A DNA stretch of 64,000 nt, taken from positions 107,066,001-107,130,000 of the forward strand of contig NC_091117.1 in the NCBI RefSeq assembly GCF_040183065.1. Reading direction: 5' to 3'. The notes under the pieces were generated by a model. That model ran no database searches and was not told where the DNA came from. It saw only the letters and a program-made list of their open reading frames with translations. Of the stretch, positions 53,766 through 64,000 are shown in pieces (positions within the stretch are counted from its first letter, which is position 1; the number at the start of each line of letters is the position of its first letter). Both the position numbers and the translations under genes were made by a program. This DNA comes from Periplaneta americana. Lineage: Eukaryota > Arthropoda > Insecta > Blattodea > Blattidae.

Positions 53766-54222
53766 TTTTCGGATACATCAATATTTAATTTAAACATTTT
53801 GCCATAGGTTTTGTAAAAAGCTGATTTATAAATGAAAAAGTAATAATTAAGACTTTAAAATTTCCGAAAATGTCTCATTCTCTCGGATTTAAATGAAATG
53901 TACCGTAAATCATAATATTCGTTGCTGGATAATTAAACCCTCTCAATACAGGTACCATTGCCCCAGAGAATTATAAGATAAGACGGACTGAGCATAAGCG
54001 AAATATCTGTATTAATAAGTTTGTACCATCAAGAGTTTAGTATTTATTGTGTTTATAGGGCCTACTCCAATTTTCTTTTTATTAATGCGTAGGGCTCTCT
54101 TTGTTAACAAAGAGGAAAGTTAGCACTTGCATCACACACAATTTGTCATTATTGTTGAAAATAATGTAAGAACACTTTTATTCTGCAAAAGCCTCTGCTT
54201 AGTTGCGAGACACGTGTGAGAT
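53766..54222. other. Spacer inside the hAT element
   Basis: Nothing recognised. Confidence 0.4.
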
Positions 54223-54322
54223 CAATATTTGTTTCAAATTATATTAGACTACACGATGTCTCCATCACGCGACAATATTTGTTTCAAATTATATTAGACT
54301 ACACGATGTCTCCATTACGCGA
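54223..54322 (+). repeat. Tandem duplication, 2 x 50 bp, almost identical
   Basis: CAATATTTGTTTCAAATTAT begins at 54223 and again at 54273. The two 50-bp units differ by one C/T near the end (CATCACG versus CATTACG). A very recent duplication. Confidence 0.9.
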
Positions 54323-55016
54323 AAAGAAGTGTAGCTAGCTGTGGCTCCTGTTGCTCGTAAGTATTTTATCGTTTCAATAAATGTGGTGAGTTATGATCAT
54401 GAGTAACTTTCTATTAGTGTCATTCTTCAATTATTACGTTGCGTGCTAAGAGGTTATTTGTAGTTTTAATAATTGCAGTTTTCAAAAGTTCTCTGTGTTA
54501 ATTCCAATTTCAAATGAATCTTTCTCAATAACTTAATTAGTGGATTTTTTTAATTTTCGCCACTACCTTTCCTATATTTTATGCCTATTAGTTCGTCGTC
54601 TCTCTTGAAATCACCTGGTGAGCACTGAATTACATGATTTCATATTAGGTTAGATTAGATTAAATGTGACGAAGCCAAAAAATTATTTATTTTTCTTCTG
54701 CCGAATACATTCTTCTGTCTTTAGGTGCTTTGCTTTGGTTTCATTGAGTATAGCTTATCATTTAATATCTGGGCTATATTTAGTGAAACTAATAAAACAT
54801 AGGCCTACAGCTGTTATAAAAAGTAAAGTTTTGTGTGTATTTTATTTTTTACTTATTAACATAATCTTAATATGTAACTCAATTCACAAAAATACTAACT
54901 TCATCACAGTCATTTCCTACAACATCCGATCCACGCTCCTTTGTTTTGACTAACCAAAATATGGCGGACCAATGTTCAATTGTCTTAAACTTTCAGAGGT
55001 CTTTAGCCTCTCTATA
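54323..55016. other. Spacer inside the hAT element
   Basis: No gene. TTTCAGAGGTCTTTAGCCTC near 54991 is roughly complementary to a segment near 53276-53303 and could be the other end of a lost element. Confidence 0.4.
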
Positions 55017-55603
55017 CTGGGTGTTCATTTCAAAGTGTGTCATGACGTCACTGTTGTTGAGTCACCGATTTGAAGCGAGTTTCAGCTTATATGTTAGAGA
55101 AGTTGCCTATTAGTCAAGGCGTTCAATCTGAACTTGAGAACGTGTACGGTATAACTTGAACGTCGTAGCAACAGATGGCGGCCTGTACGGTCTGTGTGCT
55201 ACCATAACCTCTTTCGAACTGTGTTTTCCGCGGGCAAGTCGTACGCAGGGTATTTGTTATCATCGGTTGCGTACGGCAACATTCCACAAAACAAATCAAA
55301 TGCTCCGTGTCCATGTTGACCGTCGAAGTTAATATCACCAAAAACGTAAGTAATCGTCTTAACCCTCTCTCTATATCCCGACAGTACGTGTTTCCAAACA
55401 GTTCACATTCCTGCCACTACCAGCGTTACCGTACGTATCGGTACGTACTCTTCAGAATGAACGCCGTACTTGCTAGGCAACTTCTCTGGCTCATAGGTAA
55501 TACGCCTCTGCGAAAGTGTAGGAAGATTGAATTCTCTAGGCTCATCGGCTAGCCACATGACGGCATACAGCGAGCCATGACACACTTTGAACTGAACATC
55601 CAG
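55017..55603. mobile_element. TA-flanked MITE, 587 bp
   Basis: The left end is CTGGGTGTTCATTTCAAAGT followed by GTGTCATG. The complement of the right end is CTGGATGTTCAGTTCAAAGT followed by GTGTCATG. TA lies on both sides (55015-55016 and 55604-55605). No transposase. Overlapping short frames on both strands are not supported as genes. Confidence 0.82.
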
Positions 55604-55621
55604 TAGTATCTAGCTCGTTGC

Positions 55622-55745
55622 CACAGTCTAATATATACAGTCACGAAGCTTAATACGTACTAAATATGCAAACATAGACAGTTGAAATATGTATCCATAG
55701 ATAGTTGCTCACCACCAGGATTGCTACTATCGCCTCATCACAGAC
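55622..55745. mobile_element. Partial copy of the CACAGTCTA MITE
   Basis: CACAGTCTAATATATACAGT, then CACGAAGCTTAATACG and TCCATAGATAGTTGCT, align with the reverse complement of 34697-34885, with a 22-base insertion. The far terminus is missing. Confidence 0.7.
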
Positions 55746-55943
55746 CCTTTCCCTAGCAGACGATAAAATGTATTGTACTATCGATATCGTGTTCTTTTGA
55801 AAAAATTAACACCTTCCTTCCGCTATTGAAATATGAAATACATAAGGTTTATATATTATTTTCATAAAATATATATTATATTCTATAAACTCACCTTCCT
55901 ATTTTTCTTACAACTTATAGTTCTACAAACGTGTCCTTGTCCC

Positions 55944-55944
55944 A

Positions 55945-56003
<59 letters not shown>
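55944..56003 (+). repeat. (ATT)n microsatellite
   Basis: About 60 bp of ATT repeats without an adjacent LINE 3' block, so the origin is unclear. Confidence 0.85.
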
Positions 56004-56004
<1 letters not shown>

Positions 56005-57234
56005 CATCATCATTATTCAAATTATTGTATTTTAACCACTTACAGTTATTACACCCAACATTTCACAGTTTACATAGCTTATCACAAAAATGCGAAATAC
56101 GGCACAGTCGATCTAGACCAGGCCGTAATGTATGTTCGGGGTTTCTATTTCAGTGTATGGAGCTCAGTGAAATATTATATTATAACTTTATTGCTTATCA
56201 TTGCAAAGCTTTATTTAGTGTAATTTGTCCATAAGTTCCGTTTACTTCTTGTTGCATAATATGTTGCAGAAATAATTAAAAAACTGTGTTCTTTTAATGC
56301 GAAGGGAATTTTTCATGTTCACATAATATGTTCGCGTCAACATTTCAAGTTTAGAATGGAAGCTATTTTGAGGTTCAATAAAAACGAATTTATATTGTGA
56401 TTTTAATTTAGCACATCTATCTTCCTTAATTGTAGACAGAAAATTTACTATACCACTCCTATGAAATTAGTGTATGTACGATTGTGTTACTTCGTCTCTT
56501 AGGTAGTAGATAAATACAATAATTCAGTACTCAATTGTAGTATTAAAATACAGACAAATAGAATGTGACGGGTGTCATACATGACATTACGTTTAATTAT
56601 AATGTATAATTGCCAATATAGGAATATAAATTAAATATAGTAAACATAATCTATAAAATCCATATGACATAACATACTTATGTAGTGACAGGGCATTGGA
56701 GACCACTAAAGTTAGACAGAAATGGGCAACTAGTACAGTAAACATAACCTATAATTTCAACATATCTAAATATTCGTGCGGTGCAAATGAAAATTATTGA
56801 ATCGTGCATAAATGAATGTACAAGAATTTCGAAATATTTAATCGAAATAAAGGCAGGTATTACACATACGAACAACGTAATTTTCACACAAAAAATATAA
56901 TTACACTTTAACTCGCAGGGAATTATGTCTGAAGTGTCCCCTAATCATTGTTTTAAATTTTATTAATGCAATTACACTACATTTTAGAGAAATATGTTAC
57001 TCTTTATGCATTCCAATTAATTTACTGTATATGTTTTTTTTTAATATTGGTCGACCAGCAAACTTCCCGTACAGACCACTGTTAAATTATGGATTATCAC
57101 ATGCAGAATATCATGCTGAGGTTGGCTCTAAGGCTGCTCTAATTAATTTAAATTAATTAATTAAACATATTTGTGAATTATGTGAACAAAAATATGATGA
57201 TTTTCTGTGTTAAATTTATGAAGAGTCGTCAGTA
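56004..57234. other. Spacer inside the hAT element
   Basis: AT-rich, no domain recognised. Confidence 0.5.
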
Positions 57235-57385
57235 TCACTAAGAAGGATGTCTTGAGTGAGTTTCCTTTTAAGTCGAGATGGCTGAAAAGATCTTGCTCCA
57301 ATGTTATATGTCACAGCTCCAGGAACACCAGGAAGTTTGTTGAAGAAAGATTTTGACATTGAATGGATGTACTGTTCTAGTGGAA
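57235..57385 (-). CDS. Possible C-terminal exon, unknown protein
   Basis: The minus-strand frame after an acceptor-like CTTCCACTAG reads YIHSMSKSFFNKLPGVPGAV, TYNIGARSFQPSRLKRK and LTQDILLSDTDDSS, then a stop. The Ser/Asp-rich end and basic stretch look protein-like. It lies near Harbinger and MADF remnants, so it may be the end of a mobile-element protein. I do not recognise it. Confidence 0.35.
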
Positions 57386-57399
57386 GAATTCCCAATTCT

Positions 57400-57840
57400 T
57401 AATGCAGTAATTTATATGGTTGAAACGCTGCCCTTCGTGATCGGGTTAAGCGAGTCACATGGCCTGCCTTACGGCCTGTGTTAGATCACGATGCCAGTGA
57501 CAAAGTCTATTGTTCCTAGTACTCACAGCGCTCCAAGCGGCTAGCAACTATCGCGAGAAATGCAACTCGTTGGTAAAATATCATCCCAAGCTTCGTGACT
57601 GTATATGTCCCTATTTACACTTGCTATTTGTCGCGCAACATCAAGCGCTTTCTGTCGGCTATATGTAGCATAACTATTTACACTTGGCAGATTTCTCGTC
57701 CAGGCAAGTCGTCGAGCAACGTCCTATATGAAGCGCTTTCTGTCGGCTAAATGTAGTATTACCATTCACTCTTGTAGATTTCTCGTCTGCTACTCGAGGC
57801 TAGTTGTTGAGCTCGAGCAACATGTGAATGATGTGATGAG
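57400..57840. repeat. Diverged tandem repeat of about 95 bp
   Basis: AAGCGCTTTCTGTCGGCT occurs at about 57645 and 57740, each followed by a TATGTAG/AATGTAG and a GATTTCTCGTC segment. A third partial unit follows. A GTCACGAAGCTT segment of the CACAGTCTA MITE lies near 57585-57600 (inverted). Confidence 0.55.
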
Positions 57841-57854
57841 CCTTTTAAATGAAC

Positions 57855-58045
57855 AGAATGGCTTTGAACAATAGAAAAGCAGCTGTTTTAGCTTCTGCAG
57901 CTTCAAGTGTTTTGTTAGCTTGCACTAATGAGAAATAAAGAAACAACAAACAAAGAGACTCTGGGAAAGAAAATGGATATCAAGTAGGCAGGAGAAAGGG
58001 TTATTCCATGTTCTCAAAAGATTTCAAACTGGAACAAAATTGTGC
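57855..58045 (+). pseudogene. Harbinger-type transposase N-terminal remnant
   Basis: The frame reads MNRMALNNRKAAVLASAASS, then KKQQTKRLWERKWISSRQEK with GLFHVLKRFQT after a frame change. The RxWWVRPWxxxRxxKGxFxxLxxEL block is typical of the N-terminus of HARBI1-like transposases. The catalytic domain is absent. It faces the MADF-like remnant at 58120-58307, the convergent arrangement of Harbinger elements. Confidence 0.5.
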
Positions 58046-58119
58046 AATAAATATTTATTGTATTAAAATGAGTAGTCAATTTAATTTTTTCTTTTTGCAT
58101 ATTGACTCCTCATGTTCTT

Positions 58120-58307
58120 TATTTTTGTTTTGATGTCGGACGGAACAGTATTGGGACGAACAGACTCCAAATTTTTACAAATAAGCTCCACTCATTTTCC
58201 CTCCAAATCCTATTGGGATTGTCCTTATTTCAGATGTCATATAAGCATGGACATTGCTCGTAAAGCTCTATTAATTTCATTACTTGGTTTTTGTTCCACT
58301 CTGACAT
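58120..58307 (-). pseudogene. MADF-like domain remnant
   Basis: The minus-strand ATG near 58307 starts MSEWNKNQVMKLIELYEQCP with CLYDI, a stop, then NKDNPNRIW. The WxxxQVxxLIELYxxxPCLYD pattern is the first helix region of a MADF (Myb/SANT-like) DNA-binding domain, common in Harbinger partner proteins. It breaks after about 40 residues. Confidence 0.5.
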
Positions 58308-58349
58308 GACGCTACTAAGCGCGCGAGAAACAGCTGAAAGTTGTCTGCT

Positions 58350-58379
58350 ACCAAGGCTTTTTAATTTAAAAGCCTTGGT
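58350..58379. repeat. Perfect palindrome
   Basis: ACCAAGGCTTTT, a TAATTT centre, then AAAAGCCTTGGT. No function assigned. Confidence 0.8.
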
Positions 58380-59393
58380 CTGCTACTGCCTTTTCCGAAC
58401 CATGTTCGGGTCCTGTCGCGTGAATTCGGCTGGGCCACCTACGGAAATGTCGCACAGAAATAGAAACAGCTTCTACCCAGCAGATGTCGAAAGGAAAGGA
58501 ACGAAATCCCGTACTGCGCATGCGCCCGCACTATAAGTCGAACGACATTGAGCAAGCGTAAACTGGGACTATAGTAGACTGTGGTGATACTATATCATCA
58601 TCTTTGGGTTCCAGCCTGCAAACCATTACGGAAAACAGCACGGAACCTATCCTCGAAATCCAGCAAGCTAGCCATCAAAGGAGCCACCAGAGCGCATTAC
58701 TTCCAGCAAGTGAGCACGCAGGGTAGCCAACAACGCAGCCACCTTGGAATCCATTACGTACCGTCTCAACCGGGCTTAAGAAACTGCTTAAATTTAACTG
58801 GTTGCATGAACAAGAATTCAGTGTTGAAAATAAAATTGGATGTGTGTTTATTATTTATCGCTATGAATAGTAACCACAACACTCAGTTACGTTTCCAATA
58901 TATTATATAGTCAACAATACTATTTAATCACTTTCCAGCATGTGCACTATAATAATTCGATATGAAAGGTTTATTCTTCAAAGAGTTGGAGTTTGTTTTT
59001 TTAACTTTATACATTCGTAATAATTATAAAAATAAATCACAGCCTGGCTTTCACAAATCATTTTTTTCAACAGTGAATAAGTTTGAATATGTTTCTCTGC
59101 ATCGAGTCTGATGTGCTTCGTCAGATTGACTTTGATGACATCATAAATGCATTCTCTGTGAAGAAAGAGCGAAGAAAATCTTTATAAATTCACAAGTAAG
59201 ATGCATGTATTTTGATTCCAGTAATTTACTTTTTTCTGAATTGTAACATTTCATTTAAAACTAATTTACACTAAACATGAACTGTATAATAGCTGCTTAT
59301 AAATTGTGGGAATTGGGAGCGGCAAATTTTAGCACTGCCTAGGTGTGGCACTATACCTAAATCCGGCACTGAAAGTGAGCAATGTAACTTTAA

Positions 59394-59624
59394 AGTCGAC
59401 CTGGTTGGCGAGTTGGTATAGCGCTGGCCTTCTATGCCCAAGGTTGCTGGTTCGATCCCGGGCCAGGTCGATGGCATTTAAGTGTGCTTAAATGCGACAG
59501 GCTCATGTCAGTAGATTTACTGGCATGTAAAAGAACTCCTGCGGGACAAAATTCCGGCACATCCGGCGACGCTGATATAACCTCTGCAGTTGCGAGGGTC
59601 GTTAAATAAAACATAGCATTTTTT
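59394..59624 (+). mobile_element. tRNA-derived SINE, second copy, exact 11-bp target duplication
   Basis: TGTAACTTTAA occurs at 59383-59393 and 59625-59635. The head GGTTGGCGAGTTGGTATAGC (A box) and GCTGGTTCGATCCCGG (B box) is followed by GTCGATGGCATTTAAG, AACTCCTGCGGGACAAAATT and GGTCGTTAAATAAAAC, the same body as the copy at 46390-46619. It inserted just outside the hAT right end. Confidence 0.92.
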
Positions 59625-59635
59625 TGTAACTTTAA

Positions 59636-60064
59636 GGATACCCCTTGAAAGAGGCATAAGCTGATACATTCAAAAGGCTCAATGTATCAACTTCAGAGCT
59701 AACAGTTAAGGGTTTTGGATAACTTAAAAAAATGGAGCTACAAGTACACTATTCCGTCTTTTTTGTGGTTCTATATGGTCTAGTGTTCCAAAGGTTTCTG
59801 AGGACCATTTTAGAAATCCATACCTAGTTGATCTTATGTCTAAACTTAAAAAGAAAAACTCAGCATAAATTGTAAATAGGCTACTCTTCATTCAATATGC
59901 GAAAGCAAAGCTTAAATTTCATACACCACATGTTTCCTTCAAACGCGCTCGTAAGAAAAACTGATGTCTGACTCACATGTTGCCAAGTTTCCGCCTTCTG
60001 ACCTTCCACAGTCGACCGTGGTCTAACTAGTCGGTATAATTTTCGATTCATGACAGGTATTTAG
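59636..60064. other. Spacer, nothing recognised
   Basis: No domain or clear repeat. Confidence 0.5.
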
Positions 60065-61325
60065 CAGGGGCGTATTTTGTGGACTACCGGGGCTACCGGC
60101 GGTAGCCCAAGGAAATTACAAAAGAAAAAGTTTATAATATAACATAATGTAATAATTTTGTATTATTACTTTTACCATAGTAATTAAAATTAAAGTAATT
60201 GTTAGATTTATATGCGCTCTGCTCTAAAAAAAAAGAAACAAGTTGTCAAGGCGGCATCACTGGAGAAACCGCTGCCGCGAAGGGTAGCCTGTGACCGTTC
60301 CGCTCACGTCGCACAACTCCCCGTCACCCCGCTCCCTCCTGTTTCCATCGTGCACTGTAGGCTGGTGAGTTACCGCTCTCGTGATCGGTTTCTTGGAAGG
60401 CACGAAGCAACAATATGCTTAGTACGCTAGCTCATTAATGTGATTGTGTTCTTGCAGTGTAGTATTTTAAATTTGTGATTTGTTCGAGTGTCTAAGAGTT
60501 ATATTAATTGTGAATTATTAAGTTTTTAATTTCCCAATTAAGTGATATTGTGAAAAATATGGCAGAACAAGTTTCTGGAGAGGTTTGTGTTGAAAATGAC
60601 TGTGTAATAGAAGGTTTATTAAAAGTGCCTTTTAACCGTCGTACATAACAACGAGAAAGTTGAAATTGTGAAAATGGAAAGACCAACTCCTGAGTTAAAT
60701 TTGTCCATGGACGTAAAAGAAAAACAGCGTGAGTACACACGCCATTTCACTTTAACATCATATGGTAAGTGGAATTGGTTGTGTGGTACTTCTAAACTGT
60801 CTAAACTATTTTGCTGGCCATGTTTGTTATTTAGCCGCGAAACTAATATGTGGTCAAAAGAGGGTTTTCTAATATGAACTCCCTTCGAACGGCAGTCCTA
60901 AAACACGACAAATCAAAAGCTCATATTTATAGTAGCATGGACTTTGCAAACTTTGGGAAGACAAGAATTGATTTACAGCTAGATAAGCAAAAAGTTCTAC
61001 ACATCAACCAACACAATGCTCTTGTGAAAAAAAATCGGGAGATTTTACTGCGTCTTATTAACGCAGTCTGCTTTCTAGGAAAACAAGAATTGGCTTTTCG
61101 GGGTCATAATGAGAGTGTGGAATCAGACAATAGAGGAAATTATATTGAATATTTAAGTTCCTTAAGTGAATTTGACCATTTACTGGCCAATCATCTTGAG
61201 AGTTCAACAGTATTCCGTGGTACTTCTCCCGCAATTCAGAATGACTTAATATTTGCTATAAGTGGGGTTATGATAAAGAACATAAAATCTGAAATAGAAG
61301 AAGCACCTTTTGTGGCCATTGTTGT
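60065..61325 (+). mobile_element. hAT element, 5' part, cut by another hAT end
   Basis: The left terminus is CAGGGGCGTATTTTGTGG. The transposase gene inside stops abruptly at 61325, where CAGTGGCGTCTCCTGG, another hAT-type terminus, begins. The right end of the outer element is not seen. Confidence 0.65.
60559..61325 (+). pseudogene. hAT transposase, ZMYM1/DUF4371-like, 3'-truncated
   Basis: The ATG at 60559 starts MAEQVSGEVCVEND. After a frameshift, VEIVKMERPTPELNLSMDVK leads into a TTF-type zinc finger (WNWLCGTSKLSKLFCWPCLL). Next come KHDKSKAHI, then LVKKNREILLRLINAVCFLG, then ESDNRGNYIEYLSSLSEFD, and DLIFAISGVMIKNIKSEIEE. The end, APFVAIV, is where the LADETTD catalytic stretch should start, so the DDE domain was removed by the insertion at 61326. 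Frameshifts lie near 60645 and 60870. It parallels the gene at 25191-26290 and is better preserved. Confidence 0.85.
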
Positions 61326-61680
61326 CAGTGGCGTCTCCTGGGGGTGTGCGGGTCGTGCACCAACGCCCAAATAAAATTAGGAAATTATGGTATTATTCTT
61401 TTAATCCGTATAAAGTACATTACATCAGTGTTTTTCTTTAATAATGATTATTAACGCTTTAACTGAACTGCTACTGCTATCTATTGTCTAGCGGCCTAGC
61501 CTAGCAGTATGAAACGCGCTAAACTTTGCCATGGCGTTGCAACGAGCATAGCCCGCTCCTATACAGTGTTATTATGCTCTACCAGCCTTGGCAATACATA
61601 CCTCTCTATGTTATAGTACGTAGTTTCCTTTTCCTCCGCTGTGGCGCTGATCACCGACTGTTCCTCGTCGCGGTCTGCTG
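61326..61680. other. hAT-type terminus and non-coding DNA before the P transposase
   Basis: CAGTGGCGTCTCCTGGGGGT is a typical hAT end. The rest is non-coding and probably includes the 3' end of the P-like element to the right; its terminal repeat could not be located without the partner beyond the window. Confidence 0.5.
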
Positions 61681-63999
61681 CTATAAACGTAACACCTTGC
61701 GACCAAGAGGTTTTGCGTTTAAATATTTCGGTCTTTCAAAAGCCTCAGTTTGAACAAATGCCACACGTTTTAACACTGTAAGCAAAAAGTATTTACACAC
61801 ACCACTTGATAGAATTGTTGAATGGTCTTGCGATTCACAGTGTTCATACGCAGCAGTAAAAAACTTATTTAGTTCTGGTATTAAATATGATTGTAATTGT
61901 TTCCTCACACCACATGACGGTAAGTATCTCACAGCATTCTCAACAAATTCTAAAGTAATACCTAACACATTTACAAAAGAAGGTGTGGGGTAATATAAAC
62001 TGTTTCCACTAACATCACGCTTATATATTAAATCCATGAGAACTGAACTGCAGGAAGGCGTAGCAATTACATTTCTGCATAAATTGCACTTCACATCACC
62101 TAATAGTTTTTTTAGCACGTATCCGCCAACATAGGCTATTGAAGAAAGCCGGATACTGTCTATGTTGGGATCTGTAAATAAATAAAAAGTAATATTTTTC
62201 CTAGTTTCATGAAAATTGCGTGGTGAAATTCTATAGACACTTTAAAACTACTCGTATTATAGTTCCAGTTGTAATAATTTTAAAGACTAGAATGACAATT
62301 GCATAAAAAATTAACACAATCAATTTTAATTTTAGAAACTAAATATTATAACTCACGTTGCGTTTCTTCCAAGCCAGTCAGAATTTTTACCACATGATTA
62401 GGCAGTGTACTTGATGCGCCATTGTTTTCCTCAGTCGCTGTGGTCTTGGGAAAATTGTCACTATTCCATACAGAGAGTGACCTATTTTGTACATCAACAT
62501 TTGTAGAAAAAGGTATAGAAATTAAGCCAGTTTTCAAAATCTTGTTCATACTAAAAGTCACTGCTCTGCAATCTAGCATATCGTTGCCACCTGCTGTCTG
62601 ACGTAAGCCCCTGAAAAATAATTCTATGGGATCTGAATTAAAAGATCTTGTCAGGACAAAATGAAACCCACCATTTAACAAATAGCGTACACACTTTACG
62701 GTGGAAGCTGTTGTAAGGATCAATGCTTCGAAAGTTTCATTTGTCAGAAATTGTTTTTCAGATTTCTGACTCTCCCTTTTTATGCTTTCCAAAAACAGAG
62801 GGAACTCATTTTCCAACCAGTTCAGTCTTTCATCGTCAATAGAAAAATAGTGCATTTTGTCTGGATTTCTAATGCGACTATGGTGTGTTGTGCTGCTAAC
62901 ATCGTGGAGGGTAAACCACCGTAAAATGTTCTCCATATAAGCTATTGTCGCCCCAGAAAATGAAAAGGCCTCAGCTTTAGAATGTACATGTGGATTATCT
63001 TTCAGAAATTTTAAAGCAGCTATTACTTCGGCGGAAAAAAATTCCTTGGCTCTTCTCACATCCATGTTTTCAAAATTTGTAGGGTCTACATGCTTCCTTG
63101 ATAGAAAATGAACGGGTGTGATTGTTTGCAGTTCCTGAATTTCATACAATTTCTTTACATAGTCTCCAGTTATAATTTCATGACCATCGAACATAATTCT
63201 TTCCAAAAAAAAGGGATCTCAAATTTTTCAAAATATGACATTGGTCAAAAGCAAGAAAGAGAGAGCGCTTGGGATCTTGTGGGTGGGGTACGTCAGTCTT
63301 TAAACTTCTACTCCCAGAAAATTTTTTCATCATAGCGACGTTCGTTTTATGGTTATCCGTAACTAAACGGAGAAGAATAAAGCCACACTCTTCTATGTGA
63401 TGTATGACAGACATTGTCAACATGTATAACTGCGAGCCAGTAAGCTGTTTTGTGAAAAAGTATCCTGCCGGTAATCTATATTTCGTAGATAAACCACAAA
63501 TCATGAAGCATAAGATTCGATTAGCAAGCATTGGAACCTTTCCTTTCTCTGAATTATTACTGTCATTTGATTTTTGACTAGGGAGATGATCACGTTCCCC
63601 GAAAAATGAATCCAATTTGTTGTCGTACTGGAGTTGCTGCTTAATAGACATTTCATCTACTACAAGACTACATAACAATTCTGCCTTCTTCAAAGAACTA
63701 GCTTCTGCAGTAAGTCTTGATTTTATTAATGGGGTTACTCCTGTTTCTAGTGATACATCTCCAACGAAACGAGAGAGAGTTCGAGTACTAGGAAGCGTTA
63801 ATATGTACTCCCTTGCATATTTATAGCCCTTAGGTGAGCAGTATTGCCATATGACGCATTGTTTTACTGTTTCCTCACTCCAACGTGGTGTCTTTTTGTT
63901 ATAATTTACAATTATATCCAGCAGCAAAATCGTTTTTTTAGAGTGGTTTTCTTCTGACAGAATACCCTCAAGATTCCTATGGTATTCGTTATTTTCTAA
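61681..63999 (-). CDS. P-element transposase (THAP9-like), near intact, continues past window end
   Basis: The minus-strand coding sequence enters at 63999 in an open frame. A helix-turn-helix region (RWSEETVKQCVIWQYCSPKG, LPSTRTLSRFVG) is followed by the RNase-H-like core: first Asp in SLVVDEMSIKQQ, second in LRLVTDNHKTN, then FDQCHILKNLRSLF. A single frame change in an 8-base A run near 63205-63212 links the next frame, MFDGHEIITGDYVKKLYEIQ, which later has SDPIELFFRGLRQTAGGND, the acidic residue region of P transposases. An intron of 185 bp (62356-62172, GTGAGT...TTACAG, phases match) leads to the last exon (SIAYVGGYVLKKLLG, KCNLCRNVI) and a stop at 61681. The THAP domain should lie beyond base 64000. 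Confidence 0.9.
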
Positions 64000-64000
64000 A

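Larger units (their letters stand above)
52447..59371. mobile_element. hAT-type element, 6925 bp, perfect 8-bp duplication
   Basis: The left end is CAGTGCCGGATTTAGG and the complement of the right end is identical over these 16 bases; CCTAGGCAG and TTGCCGC/GCGGCAA blocks follow further in. AAAGTGAG flanks both sides exactly (52439-52446 and 59372-59379). CAG...CTG ends with an eight-base duplication identify the hAT superfamily. No hAT transposase of its own was recognised inside. The interior is filled with other insertions described separately. Confidence 0.85.

Noticed and set aside
55123..55585. Several 60-81 aa frames on both strands
   Set aside because: All lie within the non-autonomous MITE at 55017-55603.

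Overview
This window reads as a stretch of a large, repeat-inflated arthropod (insect) nuclear genome. It is AT-rich by eye, has spliced genes with GT-AG introns, and holds almost every eukaryotic transposon class side by side. The only host gene I can support is a split homologue of G-protein pathway suppressor 2 (Gps2) on the minus strand. I see three coding exons: 36551-36647 (start codon), 10671-10890 (coiled coil) and 4540-4690. Their splice phases match, and they are separated by introns of about 25.7 kb and 6.0 kb. The gene continues below base 1 or in exons I could not recognise. The very large introns suggest a big insect genome such as a cockroach, termite or orthopteran; that is inference only.

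Bases 1-12970 hold two CR1/Jockey-group LINE copies with (ATT)n tails, a piggyBac fragment, Gps2 exon 3, a 600-bp pogo/Tigger-type MITE, a degenerate 12-15 bp minisatellite, Gps2 exon 2, and R2-like, RTE-like and SGNH-hydrolase-like LINE remnants. Bases 12977-20690 are a PIF/Harbinger transposon with an intact 358-aa transposase on the minus strand and a convergent spliced Myb-like gene on the plus strand. The large third-exon intron of the Myb-like gene holds a Mutator-like remnant, which is itself split by a TIR-bounded element carrying an unrecognised ORF. A Tigger remnant lies at the right. Bases 22900-36500 hold an RNase-H LINE end, a MITE, an hAT element with TIRs, a cluster of tRNA-like units, a hairpin-forming short repeat, a DUF7869-like remnant, Tc1 and hAT-like MITEs, and then Gps2 exon 1.

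Bases 38200-51900 are the most legible nest. A 5134-bp P-like (THAP) transposon with a perfect 8-bp target duplication sits inside a Penelope-like retroelement that carries a GIY-YIG domain and hammerhead-like motifs. It is followed by an RTE-like LINE interrupted by a tRNA-SINE (10-bp duplication) and by a second complete RTE-like LINE (8-bp duplication). Bases 52447-59371 are enclosed by hAT-type TIRs with a perfect 8-bp duplication. They contain several MITEs, an inverted SINE pair and Harbinger/MADF remnants. The window ends with a SINE, a truncated hAT gene and a nearly intact P-element transposase running off the right edge.

Nothing here is a convincing new cellular system. The best candidates for undescribed biology are the TIR element with the unknown ORF (15145-16358), the hairpin repeat family (27527-28620), and the hammerhead-like cores in the Penelope-derived DNA.
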